Positions 1 through 11,825 of a stretch of 64,000 bases of DNA are shown piece after piece. Origin of the DNA: Lateolabrax maculatus (lineage: Eukaryota; Chordata; Actinopteri; Acropomatiformes; Lateolabracidae); assembly GCA_031216445.1 (NCBI GenBank), contig CM062204.1, positions 12,578,501 through 12,642,500 of the forward strand. Reading direction: 5' to 3'. The notes under the pieces were generated by a model. That model did not search any database and had not been told where the DNA came from. It saw nothing but the letters and a program-made list of their open reading frames with translations. A program made the translations under genes and the position numbers. Positions within the stretch are counted from its first letter, which is position 1. Every line of letters begins with the position of its first letter.

Positions 1-1874
1 CTTATACTTCCCACTCGGTTCTGCTGTCAAATTTTATGATGCGGGGCATATTTCAATGTTCAGACTTCATCAGTGTCTGCGATGCTTGCCAGCATAATAT
101 GGTCTTAAAGTCACCTGTATCAAAGTTCTGCCTATCAATGCCAGAGTTCCACAGGCTTTCTGAAGTCAGAAATAGGTTTTACACAGAATAACCATATTAC
201 ATTTTGCTTCATGCATATCAAGTAGGTCAGCGTATTTGGCACCCAAGCTACCGTAGAGGTTTACTGTTTTTTTTCTATTTCAGCCCAGCCTGTCTCCACT
301 GAGCTTAACTAAACCCCTTGTAATTCTGTGGAAACAACACTTAAAACAGGTTGTAGTCAGGGGGAAAACTGAGGTTAGAAAAGTGTTGGTGAGATCCATG
401 TTTACATGCACATGCCAGTTTTATTCAGGCCTACCTCTCGTGTTTTTAGGGGAGTATAAGTGTCTCACTTTGGCTTTTTAAGCTTGTGAATACAATTCCT
501 CACCGTGGAGCAGGCTGTTTTGTGTTTATAGAACAAAGCCCTCCTCACCCTGTTGGTCTCATAATTATATATCTGAACTGCTAACAGTGGAAGACAAAAC
601 ACAGGTAAAGTGAATGATAGTATGACTCCCCTCCCTGTAGGCATTGTTAGTACTTAGTATCCAGGGAGGCAGGGATTAATAGAGGAATTAAACCCCTTTC
701 TTTTTAGGTAGATTCAAGACTTGATTCACATGAGGGTGGTTTGTTTATTCAGGACGTGATTTGACTTCTGAAAACTGAGTGGGGTTTGGTGCTAATTTGT
801 TCAGTGCTTACATTTTTCAATGCACAAAACAGATGCTTGTAACATATTTAGAGCACTTAAGTGATATTCCCTCTCTCTTCATTTCCCTGTTAACTGTGCA
901 AGTGTTAATGTCTCATTAGCGGTGCATTTCTAGCTAAGGTCCTCAACATTTCCCTGGCTGATGTACGTTCTGCTAGTCTTAATTATTAAAAGTCATCTCC
1001 AGTTTATATTAGTGACGGCCATGTTGTTCCTGCCAGTGTCAGGTCTGAATCTGGAGCTGAAACGGCAGTAGAAGTGGGTGTCTTTGAAGGACCTCGCTGT
1101 ATTGCTTTGGCTGTTAAACATGCCACATTCACTCTCTAAAAGCAGTCTGCCAGATGAGCCACAGCCTTTGTTGAAAGCCAAGGACTAAATGTGTGTGTGT
1201 GTGTGTGTGTGTGTGTGTTGCGCACAAAGCCGTCCTCTACAATTAATGCTGTTATTCTTAAGTATGAAATATTAGCTGCTGTACGTGTGCACACACACAC
1301 ACGCGCGCACACACTCCGTCCCTCTCGCTGGTTATGATGTTATTGCTGAAGATGAAATATTAGCTCTCTTCACCTTGGAAATGATCTTAACTGTTGAACG
1401 TAACATCCATCAATGAGCAAGCAGCATAGACAGGCGCTGAGCTAATCAGCGCCTGCATGACTAATTACCATCTCAGAAATGAGATGATATGAAATGGCAG
1501 GAGCCCGAGCCCCGGTCATACACCAACCCATGCAATTAAATGGCTTGATTGACCCTTTGTTTTAATATTGCAGGCTGAGACAGAGACGGCTGGTTAGACA
1601 AGCCTGTTGCCATGGGGGCTCTGTAATGGGAGGACATGTGGTGTTTGATTTCTAATGAATGAATAAAATGCAGGTGCAGAAAACTAATTCTTTCTATTTT
1701 AGTTCACCCACCCTCCGTTTTGTTTCTCTCTTCCTTCCTCCTACTTATCCACTATGTTGCTTTGCCAACTGTACTCACATCCCCACACTTTCCCTTGAGC
1801 TAATTCTCCCTTTTTGTCCATTTTCACCTCATTATGCGCTCATGTTTTTCTTTCTCTCCCTCCTCCATGTCCAG
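1..1874 (+). other. suclg1: suclg1 intron, 3' part
   Basis: No exon-like open frame is visible. The intron holds a (GT)14 tract at 1191-1218 and a (CA)-rich tract at 1290-1314. An imperfect 32-base direct repeat flanks the second tract (1246-1277 and 1334-1365, both containing ATGAAATATTAGCT). A low-repeat block at about 1430-1600 looks like a candidate regulatory element (see findings). The small minus-strand frame at 993-1181 has no family resemblance. Confidence 0.8.
1191..1218. repeat. (GT)14 microsatellite
   Basis: Uninterrupted GT dinucleotide run in the suclg1 intron. A second, interrupted CA/CG tract follows at 1290-1314. Confidence 0.97.
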
Positions 1875-2063
1875 GGTGCTAATTCAAAGCCAGTGGTGTC
1901 CTTCATCGCGGGGCTAACTGCTCCTCCCGGCCGTAGGATGGGCCACGCCGGCGCCATCATCGCTGGTGGAAAGGGTGGAGCCAAAGAGAAGATTGCAGCC
2001 CTCCAGTCAGCTGGAGTTGTAGTCAGCATGTCCCCTGCCCAGCTGGGCAGCACTATGTTCAAG
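1875..2063 (+). CDS. suclg1: suclg1 penultimate exon: succinyl-CoA ligase alpha subunit, phosphohistidine loop
   Basis: This 189-bp exon encodes 63 residues in phase 0, from GANSKPVVSFIAG to QLGSTMFK. The enzyme works in the mitochondrial matrix as an alpha/beta heterodimer. It converts succinyl-CoA plus phosphate and ADP or GDP (depending on the beta partner) to succinate, CoA and ATP or GTP in the citric acid cycle. The motif RMGHAGAI is visible; its histidine (codon CAC, 1944-1946) matches the phosphorylated active-site histidine of the family (His246 in the E. coli alpha subunit). The following IIAGGKGGAKEK is also characteristic. The acceptor is a C/T-rich tract then ccag (1871-1874), and the donor is AAG|gtgagt. 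The open frame extends upstream to 1659 and downstream to 2180, but those extensions are intron. The exon is intact, with no stop or frameshift. Confidence 0.97.
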
Positions 2064-5000
2064 GTGAGTCCTTTGTTCCAGCTTAAACAAATAGTGATCA
2101 TGAACAGTGGGGAAATGTACAGTTACTCAAGTGCTGTACCTACTGTAAGTACAATTTTGAGGTGCTTGTTCTTTACTTGAGTTTTTCTTTTTTATGCTAC
2201 TTTATGCTTCTACTCCACTAAATTTCAGATGGGAATATTGTACGTTATACTCCACTACAGTTATGTGTTACAGCTGTACTATAGTTACTAGTTACTTTCA
2301 GATGAAGAGTTTACATAAATATATGATCAGTATATACATTTTACACGTACACATACATTGTAAAGTAGATACAATAAGCTCTGTCTCAGCCACACACAGC
2401 ATTAAATGGTGTTTACACGTTAATGGGTCAGTAGTAATAATCCAATAATATAAATTACATAAAGATATATTGTAAGGAGTAATTCCGCCTAATGAGTACA
2501 TGTACTTTTGGTACTTTAAGCAAGTTTTGCTGATAATATTCACATACTTTATGTTAAGCAATACATTGAATGCAGGACTTTTACTTGTATTTATTATTTT
2601 TATGTTGTCGTATTAGTACTTATGTTCAACATGATATCTCAAAAGTTTGAGATTGTTGTATTATCATAAATAGTAAAAATCTGATTAGCTTATGATCCAG
2701 TTTAATCAAAACTATCCACACTTCTCTACACCTCATTATGTAAATGTGATGGCAACTTTACATGTCCGTCCCATATTGGAAGCACTGAGTCACTTCTACG
2801 TAAAAGTCTTGACAACAATTATAGAAGTAATATTTTCATAATACTTAATCTTCCCTCCACTAATGGTCCTGTTATCTGAATAAAATCTTTACTAACATTA
2901 CATCTACGCCTGAACAATAGAAATCCATTACTTAACATTGCTAACAGATGTGTCTGAAAAGGGCTTTTATTAACAAGAGACGTACATTATTCAAATGTCT
3001 CTTTTTCTCCATCATGGGAACACATTTTGCTCAGTCACATGGTAACATTATCCAAATAATGTTTTACTCACTATTAAAACATAATCCCAAATATATCAGA
3101 CTCAGATGTTCCCCTTGTTGTTGTATTTTTTGGCTTCATCCATCTGCTTCCTCGACCCTTCAGGCTTAATCTTCAGTTTCTGTCTGTATTATTGCCGACA
3201 AATTAAAATGTAACACAACGTTGGCTTGATAGAATTAGAAATATATAAAACTAAAAAGGAAAATATTTCAGAACTTAAATAAATATATAATTTTTGGTGC
3301 TCCATTATTTTACTCAGAACTGCTAAAATTGATACAAATAGCTTTATGAATCTTATGCAAATAAACTAAACAAATACCAAGGTCACATTTTCATTATACA
3401 GATGAATAAACAAGCTAATTAGAGCTGACTTTCAGCATAACTAATTTGGAGGTATTGTAATAAGACTGTAATAATCTTTATTTTTTGGCTTCAGAACAAA
3501 ATATCTTGGGATGCTGGTCACTTGTAGCACCATCTTTCATCACTGAGTAGTTACCAATGGGAGAGGGTTTTTTTTTTGCTGGGAGTCGCAAAGTTGAGAT
3601 TGAATTTGTAATATGCTGTAAAGAAAGGCAGAAGAGAAGGGCAGATATTAATAAACGCGTGTTGACAGTGGCGGAGTTGGCGCCACTGCCCCTTTTATTT
3701 CAATTTATCTCTAGGGAAGCACTGTTAACAAGATGTATAAAAAGTGAAAGCGTGTATTACACCCATTCATCATCTTATACTTTCATTACCACTGCTGGCA
3801 CTACTGCACACGGATATAGATTTACACACATTTTTTCCCCAAAGTTTAATTCATAATCATTGTGTGTAATGATGAAAAACGTGCGATGTGGTTGCTCATT
3901 TTGCTGCACATTGTGTCCATACATCTCTGTTAATTTCATTGACCGCCGTAATCGAAGTAATAACACCTAAGAGAAGCAAGTAGACATAATGCTATGAGAG
4001 TGAGCAGAAACGATCACGACCCCCGGAGAGCATCTCTGCTGTGACTGTCTTGCATGAGCCTCGACACGAGTGGTGAAAACTTGTATCTGCGAAAGTGGAT
4101 ACACGCGTCATCATATTTAATACAGGGTTTTTTTTAGGTAAAAAACATAAGCTGAACAAATTGACCATCTTGTCTGGACTGTACATTCATTAATTTGTTT
4201 GTGTTCTAAGTATAAAACAGCAGCTTCATACATCTTTCTGATCCTGAATATACATTTGATGATGCATGTTGTATTTTGAAGAGTTTTCAGTAAATTAAAC
4301 ATCAAATGCCAGACAGTAATAAGGCTCTTACCTCAGAGTGGTACTGGTGCAGATTGTTTTTCCTCAAAATTACATAAGCACATCCTCGCACACTATTCAT
4401 CATAATAATAATTACAGATACATAATGCCAAATCAGTTTTAATTGATGCAGCATGCAAGTAATGCCACCACTGTCTCTTTTGAAATTATAACATTTTTAC
4501 TTCAAGCCCTTTGACAATTTGCTCAAAGTAAAATATAGCAGGCCCAGTGAAATGTTTGCCTCAGATGTTGTTTTTTTTTTTTTTTTGTAGCCCAAACACA
4601 GTGTTTTCTAATGTGCATCTGGTAGACAGGTACATAGGAAAAATTAACTAATTCAAAACAAGTAGTTGAATTCACACTGTCAGCACGGAGGTTTTTGGAA
4701 AAACAGTGTTTCCGTCATGGACCTTTGGCGTAGGAAAATGCAAAATAAGTGATTTTAATTTGAACAGTAAAGAAAAGTAGTACAATAAAAATATCGAATA
4801 GGGGGAGGGGGATTCATGTTTCATATCTAACTTCTTTTAACTTAAGGAGAAACCTTAAACTTTGAACCTTTCAAGCTTATGAAAATATTTCCGGTTAAAG
4901 TTCAGAAAACATTCTTTGAGTTTAATACTCAAAAGCATTTTTTTTATAAGCAAATAACCTGTTGTATTGTACTGCTGCTTATTATCAATATTGTATCATT

Positions 5001-6971
5001 TAGCTATGGATGGGATTGATGGGTGGGGGATGTGTTCATTTTATGAAAATGTCCTAAGAAATGTCTGATAACCTCATGTTGTGATGAACTGCTGGACACA
5101 AAAGTAATAAAAAAATAAATCTGCTTCATCCGGACTATGTGGGTGTGTTTGATCATATCTGATTGACAGCACTGATAATGAAAGCAAACAACCCCACAAC
5201 GGTCATCAGATTCTGATTCAAATAAACTCTGATTGGTGCACCTACGTTAAATCCTTTTCCAGCTTAAGCCTTCCCCACTTCAAACCAGTGAGAAAAGCCA
5301 GAACAAAAACACAAATACAGAAATTTCTCAAGTGAAATAACCAAATGTGTTCTAATTTTGGCAATGAAATTTGTGCTCAACTATCTGGAAAATATGATTT
5401 CAGGCTTTCTTAACAATTAAAAATGGCATACAGTAAGTTAAGTTAAAACTAAATTAAATATGCAGTGCTTGCAATGATTTCCAAAGGAACTTTCAGTGCC
5501 ACTGCTGCAAGGGCAAGATATCAGAATACTTATGTTTATCTGAGAAGGACTTAATTCATATGCAAGCTAGAATTATTATGACCTTTTACTTGTTTACACA
5601 ATATCTGTAACTCATAATCACAACAGCAGATATTATTATCCTATCCCGCTCAATATTCACAGTGAAGCCTGCATGCACATGTATACAGATGTGTGCAGAC
5701 AAACAGAAGCAAACCCATTTAATCTAAAGTTTTTGTTTGTGTAATAAATTTGAAACTCAAAAGTTTAAGGCAGCGCACAGACTGTATTTACAATACTATA
5801 TTGTATAATATAATACATCATACATCCAGGTGTGTCAATGCTGTTGTCATTTCCAGCGTGAAAATGTCTTTCACGTCATGTTTTTCTCTGCTCTCCTCAG
5901 TTTTAACCCAGACGTGTTTTCACTTGTCCTTTTTTGAGTGGCAACCTCTACTTTCTTCATTTTACTCCCTCCTCTTGCTCTTGACTTGTCTTGTCAAGCG
6001 TCTGAGTCCGTCTCTTTGTTTCCTTTCTGTCACAAACAACTCTGCTTTTACCTTTGTGCTATGATTCCCGTCTCATACCATTGCGCTACTGTCTGCTACC
6101 TTCGGCCAACAAAGCATCTGTCTGCTTATGTCTCTCCTCATACTTTTGCCTTGTCACTCTTCATTACCCTTTTTGTCCTCATTTCCTCGACCGCTTTGTA
6201 CCTAATTACTGAACTCTATGCCACTCCCTCTTTGACCCCACCTTTTCTGTAAACCAAAAATCAAGTGACAAAAAAGCCACTAAAATGTCTCATTTAATTT
6301 GTTCTTCCCAGAAAGTACAGTTTAGAGAGGCTGAGGTTGCCTCTCAAGCATTTCAGAAACATGAAAATATTTCCTCCTGAAGGTGGCAGTAGACCTTCAG
6401 GTATCCACAAGCCACAGAGGAATGGGCCGACATGTGCATGAGTACTTGTGTGTTCTGTAGACCTGATAAATGACATTTGCATTAAGTTACTTTCCCCCTG
6501 TGAAATGGAAAATTCTCAGGGAATGACATATTCTATCATCCTACGGTTTGTGTGATATTTTCCTAATTGAATATGTAAATAGCTACATCCTTTTTAATGG
6601 CTATCATAATGCTTTCTCGTTTGTAGTCAGATGGTTGGACTGTTCTGATAAACACAGCAACTACAACCTCACATAAATCAGATTTTTACGGATGTGTAGC
6701 CTCTATCAATCAAGGGAAGTGAGCTGTTTTAATCTTGACAACTGGAACTTAGTGACATGTACAGCGCTACATGATTTGCACTCTCCAGGAAAAACAACAG
6801 GCCCTCCAAAGCCCTAGCCGCCTCTGTTTCCCCGCTTCAACAGCAGATCTGATACACGGGATCAAAACAGAGCTTTTGAATTCTGCATGAATAAATCATT
6901 CACTTCTGTCTATTTCACTTCATTTCACGTTGTGTCTTTTTTCTCTTCCTCTCTGTTGTCCATCTCTGCAG
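2064..6971 (+). other. suclg1: last intron of suclg1 (4.9 kb)
   Basis: The intron runs from gtgagt at 2064 to cag at 6971. It contains a teleost interspersed repeat near its 5' end (2118-2627), a T16 run at 4571-4586, and a pyrimidine-rich stretch at about 5880-6245. Two overlapping forward frames of 104 codons cross that last stretch; their residues are low-complexity leucine/serine/phenylalanine, as expected from CT-rich DNA, so I do not call a gene. The rest is unique-looking AT-rich DNA. Confidence 0.85.
2118..2627 (+). repeat. Teleost interspersed repeat, 'ACTTTTACTTAAGTA' type, copy 1
   Basis: The words 'tttatgctactttatgctt', 'ctactccactaaatttcaga', 'tgctgataatattcac' and 'gcaggacttttacttgta' occur in the order I remember for a very abundant non-coding repeat of percomorph fish. 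No protein is encoded. The copy is diverged and its ends are approximate. A second copy in the opposite orientation lies at 35028-35660. Assignment to a transposon class is not possible from the sequence alone. Confidence 0.65.
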
Positions 6972-6998
6972 GAGTTTGAGAAGAGGAAGATGTTGTAA
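6972..6998 (+). CDS. suclg1: suclg1 last coding exon: eight C-terminal residues
   Basis: The coding part of the last exon is only 27 bp: GAG TTT GAG AAG AGG AAG ATG TTG TAA, giving EFEKRKML and a stop, identical to the C-terminus I remember for mammalian SUCLG1. It is too short for any ORF listing and was found by following the frame from the donor at 2064. The acceptor is strong: a long pyrimidine tract (about 6936-6968) ending in ctgcag at 6966-6971. The phase agrees with the previous exon. The short charged tail follows the last helix of the alpha subunit and is not part of the active site. This stop codon fixes the 3' end of the protein. Confidence 0.95.
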   Translation, partial: EFEKRKML

Positions 6999-7205
6999 AT
7001 TGTGCAAGAAGGCAGCCGACCTTTTACCCCCCTGCCCTGAAATTGAGATGAACAGCCTGATTCTGGGAGTGGATATGCCCTACAGTATCTGTAATACCTG
7101 ATTATTTCAACTACAATGCACACATGCAGTGTTTATATTGTAATTTCAGCCGTGAGCTTGTTCCTTGCACATTACAAAAGAATAAAACATCGTATCTTAA
7201 TGGTA
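6999..7205 (+). other. suclg1: suclg1 3' UTR
   Basis: Sequence between the stop codon (6996-6998) and the estimated cleavage site about 15-20 bases after the AATAAA at 7181. It is about 200 bases, short for a vertebrate 3' UTR. I recognise no microRNA target or structured element. The exact end is an estimate; alternative, more distal sites cannot be excluded. Confidence 0.75.
7181..7186 (+). terminator. suclg1: suclg1 polyadenylation signal AATAAA
   Basis: A canonical AATAAA lies 183 bases after the stop codon. A T/GT-rich stretch follows at about 7237-7266 (a long T-run then gttgttgtt), which resembles the downstream element bound by CstF, though it lies somewhat further away than usual. 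Another AATAAA at 6889 is upstream of the last exon and cannot be used. Confidence 0.8.
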
Positions 7206-9296
7206 TCCTCATTGTACACAATGTAAAGGCTTTCTAGATGTGTTTTTTTTTTTTTGTTGTTGTTCCTCAACACAATGTCTACAGCTAAATGAAGGATGCC
7301 ATGGTAACCTTGGTGATCTGTTTCGTTCTGTTATGCTCCTGCTGTAATACATATTCCATCACTCATTTTACTGGCTGTCCACCTGAATAAGAAATATTTC
7401 TCATATCATTTTCCGGCTGTGTTGTTTTTGTACTTTCACATGGCACGTTCCTCAAACAGCTGTGGTGTCATTATAGAATGAGCTCGTCTGTCTCCAGGTT
7501 TCTACCTTTTTGAAATATCATGAGCATAAAACTTTACATATGTAAGAGAGCAGACGGGGATACAGAAGGTTGCACATATTGAATGGGCATGATGTTTAGC
7601 AGTAATAGCATATCCTATTCATGGTTCTGTCCTACTAAGGAAGAGCAGAAACCATTAATAGACCATTAGTCAATCATAAGTTTAACTGGCAATAAATTTA
7701 AATAGTCAAGTTATTATTTTAAAGCCTGGTCACACCAGCATTTAAGATGGCGACATTTTTCAGGGATTCAATTGAAATTGTTGACGAATAGCAAGCTGTC
7801 TCGTCAGTGCTGATCTTTGAGAGAACAGAGAGCTGCAGACTCTAAATGGAAGATTTTAGAGTCTATTGCAGCTTATTAGCTGTGTTGCACCATCCACTTT
7901 TATTTAACCACCTATGTTGGATAGGCGGTTAACTGCTCCACTAAAGAGGAAGGGTTTGCAGTTATGAGACAGGAGTTGATTGAACAAAAAACGTCTCATG
8001 AAAGACTGAACATATTGACTCGTTAGCAAGACTTGTATTCCCCTTTATCCCCATCCCAATAAGTCTTAAATAAATGGAGTGATTTACAAAACTGAGAACA
8101 AAATGCCAGGGAGGAGTAAATGGCCTAGTATAACGCTTCACAGTTTCTCAAAAGGGAAGATTTACTGCTTTTCATCGTCTTCTGTGATTGGAAACTGTAT
8201 ATCTTAAATGTTGGACTTTTTTTGAAAAAAAAAAAAAAAACATTCATTTCATGATAACTAGGGCTCTGGAAAACTTGTGATGAGCCTTTCTCTAATCAAA
8301 AAAATATTGGCAGATAATAGAAATAGTCATTAGTTGCAGTTGCAGTTTTCAGCTCCCAACAATTCCAAAATATGGTATTGTTTTTTTTAATTCATTATTC
8401 ATTTAGTCTATTTTATTGAGCTTCACAGCGGCTACAACTCTCAGGTTAGACTCTAATTAAGACGAACCTCAAAGTTCCACAGAAAGCTATAGGTTAAATG
8501 AGTACCTCATTACTGCACACAAGGTGAAATTTGACTGAGTAGAGGAAAATGAAAGGGGAAGATAAGGTTACAGTTGGTTCTGCTCCTACTGAATCTTATT
8601 AAATAAACACACTAGGAACAAAAGTGTGTAATGAAGCATATAATGCCCTACACTGGACATCTCTACAGCCTATTCTTATCTGCTCCACAGCAGTCAGCCA
8701 AGGCAGATTATTCTGTGTACACATTGTTAACAATTACTTTTTAATCTGCATTAGCGAATTAACAATGACTGACAGTGGAACAGAAAGCTTATTTGTTTAG
8801 AGGCTCAGAAGTTCCTTCTTGTACTGAAGTTGGCAGCTGTATTCTGCTTTGGTTTGGCTGTGAAGGAGGCCAACATTTGCCTTCTGGTGGTATTTAGCTG
8901 CTGTTTTTTGACTTTATACAACTTTAGTGCAATTAATCGCAAGTTCAAAAATAAACTTTTTTACCGTGTCACCAAACTCATCCTGAAAATGAAAAACAGT
9001 TTTAATTGGTCGGGATGGTACAGGTTGCACAAACATGAAGTTGGTTTGAAGCTGCACCATGTGAAAGCTAGCTACGAAAGTGAATCTTTTTTTTTTTCTT
9101 TCTTTCTTTGATCTAACAATCAGCCACATAAAAAGTAATTTAATTCATTTTTAGGGGCAGCATACACATTTTAACTGAATCATCACGTTATTGTTGATCA
9201 CCACACCCATAGTAGGTGATACTTCATCTATCAAATAATAATTTCAAAATGTTCTTAATGCACCACTTGATGTTTAAAGTTTGGAAATATTGGACA
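7206..9296. other. Intergenic, no gene seen
   Basis: AT-rich DNA downstream of suclg1. It holds a T-run near 7241-7255, an A16 run at 8225-8240 and a short T/TTTC tract near 9087-9110. No open frame has splice signals or family resemblance. The forward 93-codon and reverse 71-codon frames near 8830-9129 overlap each other and look random. Confidence 0.7.
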
Positions 9297-9845
9297 ATTA
9301 TCAAGTCAAGTCAAGTCAATTTTATTTACCTCAAGACACTTTTCACATACAGTAGGTCTAGATCTAGATCTTCCCACCATGAGCAGGCACTTGGCTACAG
9401 TGCCGAGGAAAAACTCCCTTTTAACAGGTAGAAACCTCGAGCAGAACCGGGCTCTGGGTGGGCGGCCATCTGCCTCGACCGAGTTGGATTGAAAGGGGAA
9501 GAGAGAAGGGGAGAGGGGAGACAGAACAAGAGGAGAGACAACATAATAATCAGACTAATAATAACAACTGCAGCAGTGAGTGTGGAGCAGGAACATGGGG
9601 GCAGTAGACAGCCTGCAGTCACAGATCCAGACACTACAGCTCCAGAGGCAGAAACACCTGCAGGAAGAGAGAAGGGGAACTATGGAAAGATGTTGAGTTA
9701 GTAACGTGCATTAAGGGGGATAAGAATGCGTACGGATGGAAAGGGAGAGGAGAAGAGAGGAGCTCAGTGCATCATGGGAAATCCCCCAGCTGTCAAGGCC
9801 TATAGCAGCATAACTAAAGGGCTTTATCAAGGAGGAGTGTTTTAA
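9297..9845 (+). repeat. Long teleost interspersed repeat, first part
   Basis: It begins with a TCAAG tandem (9302-9320) followed by 'caattttattta'. It then contains 'gaggaaaaactccctttta', 'agaaacctcgagcagaac' and 'ggtgggcggccatctgcctc', a purine-rich stretch, and 'cctatagcagcataactaa', ending near 'tttatcaaggaggagtgttt'. I recognise this order from a common repeat scattered through percomorph genomes. Open frames across it (for example 9395-9634 minus) are by-products of the purine-rich sequence. The next part of what appears to be the same family is found separately at 23765-24095. Confidence 0.7.
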
Positions 9846-11629
9846 GCATACGAATTCAATCCTTAATAATATCATTAAGCAGTTGGTGAGAATATAGTGA
9901 ATTATTAACTGCTAGACACTGTTTTCCCACAATGCAATTCCAAAAGATAACGTAGGAGCAACTCACATCTGCAGAACATTAATTCAACTTGTGGATGGTG
10001 GTGAAACATCTTCAGGAACACTGAAAAAAATGAAAAATTGTTTGACTGACATCCATTGGGAAACATAACAACAACAACAACAAGTACGACATGACAAAGT
10101 ATTTAGTTTTTTGTATGCTAGCAGTAAACTATGAAAATATGTATTTTTATACATACTATAAACAATTACAAGCACATACTATGACATTGGCATGTATGCC
10201 ACATCTCTGTCATTTGATGGAGGTAAATGAGGAATTTTTTTTTTTTTCTTAATGCATGGAAGAACAATAGTTAATGTGAGATCAAGCTCACTGCTCACTG
10301 CAGACCCTAAACCTCCACTAACAAAGCAGCATGAATGACAGGTATATTCAGTTTTGATGTCATCGTTTTGGCCAAAAGACCTGGAGTACTTGAGCTGACA
10401 ATCTACTATATATCTCTATCTCACGAGTTTACTTTATTCATAAAACCATGAATGGCCAACTGAGACCCACCCACAGACCCACAGCAAAGGCCTCATTACC
10501 GAGAGTGCAGACTTCTGCCGAGTCAATCGTCCGACTTGAAGAAACAAGAATATTCCTCTGAGCAGACGGCAGTCTTAATGAACTCAACAGGGTACTCTGC
10601 AAGTGCCCTTGCACACACTGCAACGCCTGATGACTAATGTATGTGAGGAGAAGTTGAACAGTGCCAAAGTGCCCAGCATGTAAATCAGTCATTTAATTAA
10701 ATAGTTGCTAATGAAACACAAGACAAATCTTATGTTAAGAGGTAAGAACTTTTTTTTTTCTAAATTTTCACACTGTGTGCAGGGATGAGTAGGAGCTAAC
10801 CTGCTGTGTTCATTAACATCTCCATTGAAATGTAGCAATAGCACAAGCTGCCACCTGCCAATTAAGGTAATTATGTTGCTTTACCAAAAAGTTGTGCGAT
10901 CTGGAAGCTGTACAGGTGCAGGTTAGATTTGTTGCCCCTCTTTGTAATTACCTGGTTTGTTGCCAGCAGCCCTCAATGAAGTGCTCATCCGTTCAGTGTC
11001 ACATATTGCTCTTTTTATCCTGAAAGTGCTGGCGATCATTGTCAGATTGTTTCATTGATACCATTGATCCTACCTGATGCTGCTAAAGTCTGGTTGGCAC
11101 AATCTCCATTAATGCATTGGAGAGCAGCAGTAAGGATGAGAAATAAAACCAAGGGGCTTGACAGTAGCAATTTGCATAAGGCAGTATTGTTTTAATAGAA
11201 CCACTGACTTTAGATTGCTTTGGGAATTGAGGGCAAGGATGAGGACAGAGGAGCGGATGTATAGGGATCTTGGAACAGAGCCCCATTTTTTTTTCAACTC
11301 AGCTGTGGATTGGTTTCTTCTTCAGACAGGAAATGTTTTATTTGTCTGGTTTATGATGATAGAAAGACACAAGACTTGCTTCACAGAAGAGTTAGCTGCT
11401 CTATTTTGATAAATTCATTCATATTATTGGCATCTGTTGAATGACGAGTGAACAGAGCAGCCTTGTAGTTTTCTAAAACAATTCATAAAAATAATCTTTT
11501 GATTGAGTTTTATGTTTTTTTTTTTTCAATTTACTAGCAAGGCACCCTTGTGTTCCCAAGTTGTAACCAATGCTTTATTAATAGTTAATAAATTAGTGAC
11601 TTATACATACAGATGTTTACAAAACAAGG
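9846..11629. other. Intergenic, no gene seen
   Basis: It contains an (AAC)6 tract at 10066-10083 and T/A runs near 10235 and 10749. A low-repeat block at about 10790-11090 has words such as TAATTACC and CAGGTG; see findings. The reverse frame 10438-10692 and the pair near 11083-11409 show no recognisable domain. Confidence 0.65.
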
Positions 11630-11825
11630 AAAAAAGGAACAGTTTGACATTTTGGGAAATGCACTTATTCCCTTTCTGGTGGCGATTTGGTGAGAAGATC
11701 GATGCCACTGTCATATATATTTGTTAAATATAATGCTACTGCCAGCAGTCGCTTAGCCTAACTTAGTACAAAGACTGGAAACAGGCGGAAACTGTTGGCC
11801 TGGTTCTGAAAGCTCACCAAATAAC
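11630..11825 (+). repeat. 'TTTAAAGGAACAGTTTGACATT' type element, copy A
   Basis: The words 'ggaacagtttgacatttt', 'gggaaatgcacttattc', 'gagaagatcgatgccact', 'gcctaacttagtacaaagac' and 'tggaaacaggcggaaactg' follow the order of a short non-coding element abundant in percomorph fish. It is diverged, with approximate ends. Other copies lie at 14544-14696 plus 14940-15010 (plus strand), 15062-15195 (minus) and 23222-23440 (minus). Confidence 0.7.

Larger units (their letters stand above)
1..7205 (+). other. suclg1: 3' part of the suclg1 gene (two exons visible)
   Basis: The gene enters from the left edge of the window, so the promoter, mitochondrial targeting peptide and CoA-binding domain lie outside. 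Positions 1-1874 are the end of an intron, 1875-2063 the penultimate exon, 2064-6971 the last intron, and 6972 to about 7205 the last exon with the 3' UTR. Both introns obey the GT-AG rule (gtgagt at 2064-2069; pyrimidine-rich tracts followed by cag at 1872-1874 and 6969-6971). Joining the two exons keeps the reading frame (phase 0) and gives the known vertebrate SUCLG1 C-terminus, ending in EFEKRKML. The 3' limit is estimated from the AATAAA at 7181-7186. The identification is from memory of the family and is very firm because the 71 visible residues are among the most conserved in the protein. Confidence 0.93.

Noticed and set aside
1659..2180. 173-codon forward frame taken as a whole
   Set aside because: Only 1875-2063 is exon. 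The upstream part is a pyrimidine-rich acceptor region and the downstream part follows a clear gtgagt donor and enters a repeat.
5750..6252. Two 104-codon forward frames in the suclg1 intron
   Set aside because: They overlap in different frames across CT-rich sequence, so low stop-codon density is expected; no domain is recognisable.
6889..6894. AATAAA as a polyadenylation signal
   Set aside because: It lies before the last coding exon of suclg1, inside the intron.
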